From NCBI RefSeq assembly GCF_032823475.1, contig NZ_CP127915.1, positions 992,001 to 1,056,000 of the forward strand: DNA of 64,000 nucleotides, read 5' to 3'. The position numbers and the translations under genes are program-made. Position 1 is the first letter of the stretch. Every line of letters begins with the position of its first letter. This document shows, one piece after another, positions 17,716 through 25,928 of this stretch. The notes below the pieces were generated by a model. That model made no database searches, was not told where the DNA came from, and was given only the letters and a program-made list of their open reading frames with translations. This DNA comes from Acinetobacter sp. SAAs474 (GTDB taxonomy: Bacteria; Pseudomonadota; Gammaproteobacteria; Pseudomonadales; Moraxellaceae).

Positions 17716-19536
17716 ATGACCGATTCTCGTAAAAAAATAATACGAAAAAAACAGTCCATTACTGAACGTAATACGATGAGTGTCGATATGTGGCGCTATT
17801 ATCTGATGTGGGGGGTCGTATTACTGTGCTTTTTTGCTTTGGTCTGTCGTGCTTTTTATGTGCAAATTATTAATCATGATTTTTTGCAAAATAAAGCCAA
17901 TGCCAATATTTTAAGAACAGAAAAAATTAAAGCCATGCGTGGTGTGATCTATGATCGCCATGGTGTACCTTTGGCAATTAGTACGCCTGTAATGAAAGTG
18001 GTCATTGATCCACAAGATTATTTTGAAAATAAAAAATTATATGATGAAACTTTGCTTGAGCTTAAAAAAGATCCACATAATCGTAAATTGAAACGACAAT
18101 TGCCAGATAAAAATTTTAATTTAGATGAGTTAGCTGATATTGTCGGTATGGATCGTGCTGAATTACGTCAAAAAATGAAAGAACGTCCTCGTTCACGTTA
18201 TTTGGTTTTACAAAAAGAAATTCCTCCCCAACAAGCCGAGTTAATTACCAAACTTAACTTTCAGGGTGTTTATACCGAAAAAAATTATAAACGCTTTTAT
18301 CCTCAACCTCAGCCTAATGCACAAATTATTGGTTTAACCAATAGTGAAGGGGTGGGGATTGAAGGTTTAGAAATGCAGTTGAATAATCGTTTGGCTGGCA
18401 TGGATGGCGAGCAACAGATTGTGAGGGATAAACGTGGTAATCGGGTTAAAGATCCTGAAATTATTAAGGATGTTGAAGCGGGTGAAAATATCACGCTCAG
18501 TATTGATTCACGTTTACAATATATTATGTATCGTGAATTGACGGCAGCAGGGATTGCCAATAATGCACGTTCAGCAACAGCAATTGCGGTGGATGTCAAA
18601 ACAGGTGAAATTTTGGCGATGACATCTTGGCCTTCTTATAATCCAAACGATAAAAATGGCTTATTAAATAAAGATGCGATGCGTAACCGTGGTGCAGTTG
18701 ATTCTTTTGAACCTGGTTCAACCATGAAACCTTTAACCGTTGCTATGGCGTTAGAAAGTGGTAAATATTCACCTAATACCATCGTCAATACCGCACCTGG
18801 CTCTATGCGCGTTGGAAATCATACGATTCGTGATACTCATAATTATGGCGCATTAACATTAGGGGGAATTATTCAAAAGTCTTCTAACGTTGGGGTGGCA
18901 AAAATTGCGCTGTCTTTTCCTTACGCGACCTTACCTACATTTTATAAGCGTATGGGTTTTGGCGAACGTTCAGCCGTGAAGTTTCCTGGTGAGAGTGCTG
19001 GATTAATTTTACCTAAAAGCAAATGGCATGTTTCTGAAGTGGCCACGATGGCCTATGGTTATAGTTTAAATGCAACCGTATTACAACTGGTTGATGCTTA
19101 TGCCATGATTGCCAATAAAGGTAAAAAAATGCCATTAAGTTTATATAAGCTGGATGAGCAACCGAAAGGTGAGCAAATGATCAGTGCTAAAATTGCTGAT
19201 GAAGTATTGCTGATGATGGAAGCTGTAACTTTACCAGGTGGTACAGCACGTCAGGCGCAGATTCCAGGTTATCGTGTGGCTGGTAAAACGGGTACAGCAC
19301 ATAAATTACGTGCAGATCGTAAAGGTTATTCACAAACTGATTATCGTGCACTATTTGCCGGTATTGCACCTGTGAGTGATCCACGTTTAGCGATGATTGT
19401 GGTTGTTGAAAATCCAAAAGGTTCTTATTATGGCGGTACCGTTGCAGCACCTGTATTCGCGCGTGTCATGCAAGAGTCATTACGTCTGTTAAATGTACCT
19501 TTAGATAAACCTTTAGATACTTCTCAAGTCCAATAA
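17716..19536 (+). CDS. ftsI: Peptidoglycan D,D-transpeptidase FtsI (PBP3)
   Basis: This 606-residue class B penicillin-binding protein cross-links septal peptidoglycan and is a beta-lactam target. It has one N-terminal TM (about residues 31-51), a pedestal domain, and the transpeptidase domain. The catalytic serine is S335 in SxxK (S335-K338), the second motif is S389-S390-N391, and the third is KTGT starting at K524. All three motifs are intact. It lies in the ftsL-ftsI-murE order and is spaced 11 bp from murE. Confidence 0.96.
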   Translation: MTDSRKKIIRKKQSITERNTMSVDMWRYYLMWGVVLLCFFALVCRAFYVQIINHDFLQNKANANILRTEKIKAMRGVIYDRHGVPLAISTPVMKVVIDPQDYFENKKLYDETLLELKKDPHNRKLKRQLPDKNFNLDELADIVGMDRAELRQKMKERPRSRYLVLQKEIPPQQAELITKLNFQGVYTEKNYKRFYPQPQPNAQIIGLTNSEGVGIEGLEMQLNNRLAGMDGEQQIVRDKRGNRVKDPEIIKDVEAGENITLSIDSRLQYIMYRELTAAGIANNARSATAIAVDVKTGEILAMTSWPSYNPNDKNGLLNKDAMRNRGAVDSFEPGSTMKPLTVAMALESGKYSPNTIVNTAPGSMRVGNHTIRDTHNYGALTLGGIIQKSSNVGVAKIALSFPYATLPTFYKRMGFGERSAVKFPGESAGLILPKSKWHVSEVATMAYGYSLNATVLQLVDAYAMIANKGKKMPLSLYKLDEQPKGEQMISAKIADEVLLMMEAVTLPGGTARQAQIPGYRVAGKTGTAHKLRADRKGYSQTDYRALFAGIAPVSDPRLAMIVVVENPKGSYYGGTVAAPVFARVMQESLRLLNVPLDKPLDTSQVQ

Positions 19537-19547
19537 ATAGGTGATAA

Positions 19548-21047
19548 ATGCCAATATCTTTCCAAGACCTATATCCCATTGAACACCCATTGGATTGGAT
19601 GCAGCAACCATTTCAGGGTTTTAATCTGGATAGTCGTAAAGTCAGTACAGGGCAAATTTTTCTTGCCCTGACTTCGTTTTCACAGCCGCAAAGAACAGCT
19701 GAATTTGCACAAGCTGCATTAGCACAGGGTGCTTTGGCGGTTATTGCTGAGACAGATCTTGGATTATCTCATCCCCATGTATATGTGATTCCTCAAATTC
19801 GTCAGTTAATGGGTGAGTGGCAAAAACGTTATTTGCAACTCAGTCAGCCGCTCCAACCTGCTCGGGTTATTGCGGTGACAGGTACCAATGGTAAAACCAC
19901 CATTTCACGTTTAATTGCTGAATTATTGATGTTGCAAGGAAAAAAATGTGCAGTCATGGGGACAACAGGAAATGGTATTTTACCCGATCTAGAGCCATCC
20001 TCACATACCACATTAGATGCCTTACAGTTACAACATGCCCTACATGATTATGCGATAAAAGGTGCTTGCTTTGCCTCGATAGAAGCCAGTTCTCATGGTT
20101 TGGTACAAGGTCGTTTAAATGGTAGCGATATTGAAATCGCAGTGTATAGTAATTTAAGTCGTGATCATTTGGATTATCATGGCACTTTAGAGGCCTATGC
20201 TGCAGCAAAATCATTATTATTTCAATTTGCAAGTTTAAAAGTCGCGATTATCAATCTGGATGATGAATATGCATCTGTGATGTTAAATGCGGCAAAAAAT
20301 AATCCTGCAAAACCTAAAATTTTAACGTATTCAACAACGCAAAATGCAGATTATCAAGTACACGATATTCAATATAGTTTAAATGGTGCAAACTTCAAGC
20401 TGGTAACTGCACAGACTGAAATTGAGATATATAGTCCACTGCTTGGACATTTTAATGTTGAAAATCTGGTGGCCAGTTTAATTGCAGTTGAACAAGCTGG
20501 TTTCGAATTATCTGCATTGGTATCAGTCGTTGCACAACTTAAAGGTGCACCTGGTCGTATGCAAGTCATTCGTGATGAACAACGATTATTTATTGTGGAC
20601 TATGCGCATACACCAGATGCTTTAATTCAGGTTTTAAATACCTTGAAACGCCACGTAAATCAACAGTTATGGGCAGTATTTGGCTGTGGAGGGGATCGTG
20701 ATCGTGGTAAGCGTCCTTTAATGACACAAGCGGCATTGGACTATGCTGATATCGTGTTAATGACCTCTGATAATCCACGTAGTGAAGACCCGGCACAAAT
20801 TTTTGCGGATATGAAAGCTGGTATTGATTTTACTCAAGCCCATATACATGAAATCCATGATCGTCGTGCAGCCATTAAATTTGTATGTCAGCATGCAAAA
20901 GCAGGCGACATTGTGGTGATTGCAGGTAAAGGACATGAAAACTATCAAGAAATTGATGGTGTACGTCATTGGTTTGATGATGTGGTCGAGGTGAAATCTG
21001 CTTTGGAAAATCAACATCATCTTGATACTTCATATCCAGCTCAATAG
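19548..21047 (+). CDS. murE: UDP-MurNAc-L-Ala-D-Glu:meso-diaminopimelate ligase MurE
   Basis: This 499-residue cytoplasmic ATP-dependent ligase adds the third residue of the peptidoglycan stem peptide. The ATP-binding loop TGTNGKTT lies near residues 110-117. DNPR (near residue 408) is the motif that selects meso-diaminopimelate over lysine, as expected for a Gram-negative cell wall. The Mur ligase N-terminal, central and C-terminal domains are all present. murF begins 9 bp downstream, in the standard gene order. Confidence 0.95.
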   Translation: MPISFQDLYPIEHPLDWMQQPFQGFNLDSRKVSTGQIFLALTSFSQPQRTAEFAQAALAQGALAVIAETDLGLSHPHVYVIPQIRQLMGEWQKRYLQLSQPLQPARVIAVTGTNGKTTISRLIAELLMLQGKKCAVMGTTGNGILPDLEPSSHTTLDALQLQHALHDYAIKGACFASIEASSHGLVQGRLNGSDIEIAVYSNLSRDHLDYHGTLEAYAAAKSLLFQFASLKVAIINLDDEYASVMLNAAKNNPAKPKILTYSTTQNADYQVHDIQYSLNGANFKLVTAQTEIEIYSPLLGHFNVENLVASLIAVEQAGFELSALVSVVAQLKGAPGRMQVIRDEQRLFIVDYAHTPDALIQVLNTLKRHVNQQLWAVFGCGGDRDRGKRPLMTQAALDYADIVLMTSDNPRSEDPAQIFADMKAGIDFTQAHIHEIHDRRAAIKFVCQHAKAGDIVVIAGKGHENYQEIDGVRHWFDDVVEVKSALENQHHLDTSYPAQ

Positions 21048-21056
21048 GAAATTTAC

Positions 21057-22466
21057 ATGCATACTTCAACAACCAGTACTGTTCCTTTAGTGCCTTGGAC
21101 AGCTGAGCAGTTGCAACAAGCGACAGGCGGACAGTGGTATCAAAATCGTATTCCTCAAGAGGTGATCAAACGTATTGTAACGGATTCACGTGATGCTGAA
21201 GCAGGTGATGTATTTCTTGCATTACAAGGTGAAAAATTTGATGCACATCAGTTTGTGCCTCAAGTAGCTGAAAAGGGATGTAATATTGCAATTGTTCATC
21301 AGCCAGTAGATGCCGATATTTGTCAGCTGATCGTCGATGATACGCGTTTGGCATTAGGTCATTTGGGGGCATATCGTCGCGCGCAGTATCCAGATTTAAA
21401 AGTGATTGCTTTAACTGGAAGCAGTGGTAAAACCACCACAAAAGAAATGTTAGGCAGTATTTTTACACGTATTGCACCAACATTAATTACCCGTGGTAAT
21501 TTAAACAATGACTTGGGTGTTCCCATGATGTTATTGGAGCTCTGTCCTACACATCAATATGCGATTATGGAGCTGGGTGCAAGTCATCAAGGTGAAATTG
21601 ATTATACATCTGCTTTAGTCCAACCACATGTTGCGGGTATTTTGAATATTGGTACAGCACATTTGGGTGAGTTTGGTGGCCGTGATGGTATTTGCCGTGC
21701 TAAATCAGAAATTTATGCCCATATTGATGCAACAGGCATTGCGATTGTTCCTGCTATCGATGATTTTAGTGATGAAATTCGTCAAGCTGCTGAAAGTAAA
21801 ACAATACTGAGTTTTGGTGATGGTGGCGATGTATTTGCAACTGAGATTGTCTTACATCCACAATCTTCAACATTTATCCTTAATACGCCACAAGGTAGAC
21901 AGCAGGTTAATTTACCTTTTGCTGGAGAACATAATGTACAAAATGCCACAGCAGCAGCAGCATTTGCTTTAGCGTTGAATATTGCCTTAGATGATATCGT
22001 GATAGGATTAGAGCAGGCAACAGGCGCAAAAGGTCGTCTAAATTTTATGCCTCATAAGCATCATTTATTTATTGATGATACTTATAATGCTAATCCTACA
22101 TCCATGCGTGCAGCTGCCGAAGTGCTTGCACAGCAACAAGGTATCCGTGTCATGGTAATTGGAGACATTGGTGAGTTAGGCAGCAATGCCGCGCAACAAC
22201 ATTATATGCTGGGGCGTGATTTGGTTGCTGTCAAAGGTTTAAACTTTGTTGTTGCAGTGGGAGAATTTGCACCCGCTGTACAAGAAGGTGCAAGAAGTAC
22301 CCAATACGGTAAAAAAATGCAGGCTTTTTTAACCCAAGAGCAGGCTTTACCTTTATTAATTGATCTAGTTCAAACACATCAGCCTCAGTCCATGAGTTTC
22401 TTGTTTAAAGGTTCTCGTTTTACCCATATGGAAACTTTGTTGGCTGACTTGATGGAGAAAATATAA
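21057..22466 (+). CDS. murF: UDP-MurNAc-tripeptide:D-Ala-D-Ala ligase MurF
   Basis: This 469-residue Mur ligase completes the UDP-MurNAc-pentapeptide. The P-loop TGSSGKTTTKE lies near residues 119-129. The central motif with the conserved Asn/His region (LNIGTAHLGEFG) and the C-terminal DDTYNANPTS motif are both visible. It is a normal-length, complete protein. The stop codon is directly followed by the mraY ATG without a gap, indicating tight translational coupling. Confidence 0.95.
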   Translation: MHTSTTSTVPLVPWTAEQLQQATGGQWYQNRIPQEVIKRIVTDSRDAEAGDVFLALQGEKFDAHQFVPQVAEKGCNIAIVHQPVDADICQLIVDDTRLALGHLGAYRRAQYPDLKVIALTGSSGKTTTKEMLGSIFTRIAPTLITRGNLNNDLGVPMMLLELCPTHQYAIMELGASHQGEIDYTSALVQPHVAGILNIGTAHLGEFGGRDGICRAKSEIYAHIDATGIAIVPAIDDFSDEIRQAAESKTILSFGDGGDVFATEIVLHPQSSTFILNTPQGRQQVNLPFAGEHNVQNATAAAAFALALNIALDDIVIGLEQATGAKGRLNFMPHKHHLFIDDTYNANPTSMRAAAEVLAQQQGIRVMVIGDIGELGSNAAQQHYMLGRDLVAVKGLNFVVAVGEFAPAVQEGARSTQYGKKMQAFLTQEQALPLLIDLVQTHQPQSMSFLFKGSRFTHMETLLADLMEKI

Positions 22467-23585
22467 ATGCTGTTATGGTTATTTGAACAGCTTGCTGGCT
22501 ATCACAGCTCATTTCAAGTTGTCCGTTATTTAACATTAAGATCGCTATTAAGTATCTTAACTGCCATGACTATTGGTTTAGTACTTGGTCCGATCATGAT
22601 TCGTAAGCTTCAGGCTTTAAAATATGGACAGGCTGTAAGTGCTTATGCACCAGAAAATCATGCCAAGAAAATGGGTACACCTACCATGGGTGGGGTATTG
22701 ATTTTACTGTCAATTGGTATCTCAACGTTATTGTGGGCCGATTTATCAAATCCCTATGTATGGATTGTCCTTGCGGTTATGGTGATTTTTGGTGCTGTTG
22801 GATGGGCAGACGATTGGATTAAAATTCGTTATAAAGATAATGCAGGGTTGCCGGCACGAAAAAAATTCTTTTGGACTTCGGTGGCATCGCTGGGTGCGGG
22901 TATTGCATTATATATCATTGCAAAACAGCAAAATGATCCAGTATATACAGCCGATATGTTAAATGTACTGATCCCATTTTTTAAGGAGGTCAGTATTCCT
23001 CTGGCCATGATTCCTTGGGGAATTGGCTTTATTATTTTTACCTATTTTGTCATTAATGGTGCATCAAATGCCGTCAATTTAACCGATGGTTTGGATGGTT
23101 TGGCAATTATGCCGATTGTTTTGGTTGCAGCAGGTCTTGGCGTTTTTGCTTATTTATCTGGTGATTTACGTTTTGCGAATTACCTGCATATTCCTTATGT
23201 TAAATATACCTCTGAATTGGTGGTGATTTGTGCTGCTATGATTGGTGCTGGCTTGGCTTTCTTATGGTATAACGCACATCCTGCACAGATTTTTATGGGT
23301 GATGTCGGTGCATTATCTTTAGGGGCAATGTTGGGGACTATTGCCGTTATGGTTCGTCAAGAAATCGTCTTTGCAATTATGGCAGGTGTATTTCTGGTTG
23401 AAGCCATTTCAGTATTTTTACAGATTGGTTCATTACGTATGCGTAATAAACGTGTTTTTCTCATGGCACCTCTGCACCATCATTATGAAAAAAAGGGCTG
23501 GCGTGAAACTCAAGTTGTGATACGTTTTTGGATTATTACCATTATGCTAGTGGTTTTAGGGTTGATGACCTTAAAATTACGTTAA
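22467..23585 (+). CDS. mraY: Phospho-MurNAc-pentapeptide transferase MraY
   Basis: This 372-residue inner-membrane enzyme with about ten TMs moves phospho-MurNAc-pentapeptide onto undecaprenyl phosphate to make lipid I. Key motifs are DDWIK with KDNAGL (cytoplasmic loop 2), [10 protein letters not shown] (around residue 208) with catalytic Asp residues, and MAPLHHHYE near residue 331. In Enterobacteria murD, ftsW, murG and others follow. Here the cluster ends with a terminator straight after mraY. Confidence 0.96.
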   Translation: MLLWLFEQLAGYHSSFQVVRYLTLRSLLSILTAMTIGLVLGPIMIRKLQALKYGQAVSAYAPENHAKKMGTPTMGGVLILLSIGISTLLWADLSNPYVWIVLAVMVIFGAVGWADDWIKIRYKDNAGLPARKKFFWTSVASLGAGIALYIIAKQQNDPVYTADMLNVLIPFFKEVSIPLAMIPWGIGFIIFTYFVINGASNAVNLTDGLDGLAIMPIVLVAAGLGVFAYLSGDLRFANYLHIPYVKYTSELVVICAAMIGAGLAFLWYNAHPAQIFMGDVGALSLGAMLGTIAVMVRQEIVFAIMAGVFLVEAISVFLQIGSLRMRNKRVFLMAPLHHHYEKKGWRETQVVIRFWIITIMLVVLGLMTLKLR

Positions 23586-23597
23586 GTAAGATGCAGC

Positions 23598-23626
23598 AAA
23601 AAAGTCGGCAACTGCCGACTTTTTTA
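23598..23626 (+). terminator. Intrinsic terminator closing the rsmH-mraY cluster
   Basis: AAAAGTCGGC pairs with GCCGACTTTT around a 4-nt AACT loop and is followed by further T residues. It lies 13 nt past the mraY stop. It ends the dcw cluster before murD/ftsW, which are not in this window. Confidence 0.9.
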
Positions 23627-23652
23627 TGTTTAATGCTGCTTTGGAGAGAAAA

Positions 23653-24456
23653 ATGAATTTGCTGATATGTCCTGTATGTCATGAGTCATTACAGCTTAAT
23701 GATAAAACTTGGCGCTGTGAAAATCATCATAGCTACGATGTCGCTAAGCAAGGTTATGTCAATTTACATGTGGTACAACATAAACACAGTAAAAATCCAG
23801 GTGATACCGTTACATCCGTACAAGCACGTCGTGCATTTTTAGCTGCTGGCCATTATCAGTTATTACAACAGGCGGTGGTTGATAAAATCGCTCAGTTACG
23901 GATTGAGAATTTATTAGATATCGGCTGTGGTGAAGGCTATTATACCAGTGCAATGCAACAACAAGTCTTGCAATGTGTTGGGGTCGATATTGCTAAAAAT
24001 GCCATTCAAGTTGCCGCTAAAGTTAATCCTCAAGTCACTTGGGTGGTGGGTACTGGTGCAACATTACCAGTATTAAATCAATGTATTGATTTATGTAGTA
24101 GTTTATTTAGTCCAATTCCTAAAAGTGAAATTCTACGCGTCTTAAAGCCGAAAGGGTATTTGCTGGTGGTAACTCCTGCGAGCGAACACTTGTATGCGAT
24201 GCGTGAAGCATTATTTGAAGAAGTTAAACCGCATGAATCAGGTAAATTTGTGGCGCAACTTTCTGATGCTTTTGAGCTGATTGATCAGACAATTGTTTCA
24301 AATGAGATGCTGCTTAATCAAGATGATTTAAAAAATTTAATTGCCATGACACCTTATGCCTATAAAGCTAAGGCTGAACGGCGTTTAGCTTTAGAACAAT
24401 ATCAACAGTTTACAGTGACTGCACAATTTCAAATCTATTTATTTCAAAAGAAATAG
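23653..24456 (+). CDS. rlmA: 23S rRNA guanine-N1-methyltransferase RlmA-like
   Basis: This 267-residue SAM-dependent methyltransferase has an N-terminal zinc finger (CPVC at residues 6-9, then a Cys-x3-His about 16 residues later). The SAM motif DIGCGEGYY lies near residues 93-101. In Gram-negatives RlmA methylates N1 of G745 in 23S rRNA. An upstream in-frame ATG at 23626 lies in the tail of the mraY terminator, so the ATG at 23653 behind GGAGAG is preferred. It is a single-gene unit. Confidence 0.87.
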   Translation: MNLLICPVCHESLQLNDKTWRCENHHSYDVAKQGYVNLHVVQHKHSKNPGDTVTSVQARRAFLAAGHYQLLQQAVVDKIAQLRIENLLDIGCGEGYYTSAMQQQVLQCVGVDIAKNAIQVAAKVNPQVTWVVGTGATLPVLNQCIDLCSSLFSPIPKSEILRVLKPKGYLLVVTPASEHLYAMREALFEEVKPHESGKFVAQLSDAFELIDQTIVSNEMLLNQDDLKNLIAMTPYAYKAKAERRLALEQYQQFTVTAQFQIYLFQKK

Positions 24457-25103
24457 TGGTTTAAAATAGCTTGAATCTGACGATTATATTGCTATGTTAT
24501 TGGCAATTTGGATCAGTGATAAGCATATAAACAGGCGATAAACTATAGGCGATGAGTGTTTAATGCTCATTAAAGTAATTTTTACAGATGACTTGATTGG
24601 CTAGATAAGGCCCTCGTCAAAAACGATCAGTATTTTAATGTCATGATGATCTTGGACTCACTTTTGAGCTCATGCGATTGGTTTGTATATCTGATATCTG
24701 ATATCTGATTAAACAATACATCAGATCGTTAATATCGTGCTATGGTTATCCGTAATGATCAAATTTATGGCGAAAAGCAAATTGCATTTCGTCATAAAAT
24801 AATCGAGGTTATGGAGACTGCTCCAGTGTGCAATATCATCTGCTTAAATACATTAGAGCTTTGTTTATCATACTAAAATTTGTTTTTTTATCCTCTATTT
24901 TTATCAATTTAATAAATTAAAAAATAACCAGCATTGAACAGTACATAGAGATGATGTTTTATTTTTAGCTATGATAGGACAGATCAACTTTGTTAGCACG
25001 ATAAGTCGTGATAGCTCACCTTAATAAGATCACATCAGAATTATAAACAACAGGCTGGAAATTTTTTAATCCAGCGTCAACAATTCAGAGAGATTTTAGC
25101 TCT
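24457..25103. other. Non-coding gap before the C39-like gene
   Basis: These 647 AT-rich bases contain no frame I can support. The only repeat is a short heptamer array at 24688-24708. A weak GGCTGGA/TCCAGC inverted repeat lies near 25052-25075. No promoter stands out clearly. Confidence 0.45.
24688..24708 (+). repeat. Three tandem copies of the heptamer TATCTGA
   Basis: TATCTGA is repeated exactly three times head to tail in a non-coding gap. It is short and may be a slippage product. No function can be assigned. Confidence 0.7.
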
Positions 25104-25928
25104 ATGCCCTATATAACGATATTAATTTTTCCCTTATTTATCAGTACTCAGATTTTTGCTCAAACGACTCCAGAGATGATGACAGTCAGATCAATACAAT
25201 CTATTTCCAATCAACAACAGTTGCAGGGTCAGACGCTATCCTTTACGAGACCACCATTAGCTGGTTCATTTATATCATTTAATCCAGATCAGCATACGAC
25301 TAGGTCACAATCATGGCAAAAATTAAAAGATCAGCATATGATTAAGCCAGATCATGATTTTTCTTGTGGGGCGGTAGCGATGATTGCCTTATTGAATGAT
25401 GATGACCAGCAAAATTTTATACAACAACAATTGTTCAGCAGTATAGGTCAAAAAGATGGCCCAGCTTCTTTTATAGATAGGCAAAAGGTTTTAAATGAAT
25501 TGGATATTCAAGCTCAAGGCTACGCCATTTCACTGCATAGATTACAGCAGCTACAAATTCCTGTAATTTCAGCAATAAATCAGGATTTTGTCAGACTAAC
25601 TCATCCTTCCTTAGGCCAGAAGATGCGAAGTGTACATCCATTGAAACGTATCTGGCTGACCCATGCTATCGATGGCACCAAGGGAAAAATTTTGTTGATT
25701 GTGCCAAAAGAAGTTGTGCTTGAAACACCGAAAAATTTAGTGTTTTTTAGAACATCTCAAAAATTTATCGCAGTGGATATATTCGATCATTTACGTTGTA
25801 GCAGTATTGCTCCAGATATGATTTTTTATGATGTGACTCAAAAAAAATCAGGTATTGAATCTCAATACCTGAATGAATCGTCTAATCGTTTTATCGATGA
25901 TAAATCGTTACTCAATTTGTTGAATTAA
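25104..25928 (+). CDS. Secreted C39-peptidase-like protein lacking the catalytic His segment
   Basis: This 274-residue protein has a signal peptide (cleavage near residue 20, FAQ-T). It carries the C39 active-site motif DFSCGA, with the candidate nucleophile at C88, preceded by LKDQHMIKPDH as in Acinetobacter C39-family proteins. The strand that normally carries the catalytic histidine (H-F-V-V type) seems absent: IPVISAIN (residues 152-159) runs directly into DFVRLTHPSLG, and the usual Asp-Pro becomes His167-Pro. It is therefore probably a pseudoenzyme. Its 3' end overlaps the convergent PBP1A gene by 21 bp. The family call is by motif, and the role is unknown. Confidence 0.65.
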   Translation: MPYITILIFPLFISTQIFAQTTPEMMTVRSIQSISNQQQLQGQTLSFTRPPLAGSFISFNPDQHTTRSQSWQKLKDQHMIKPDHDFSCGAVAMIALLNDDDQQNFIQQQLFSSIGQKDGPASFIDRQKVLNELDIQAQGYAISLHRLQQLQIPVISAINQDFVRLTHPSLGQKMRSVHPLKRIWLTHAIDGTKGKILLIVPKEVVLETPKNLVFFRTSQKFIAVDIFDHLRCSSIAPDMIFYDVTQKKSGIESQYLNESSNRFIDDKSLLNLLN

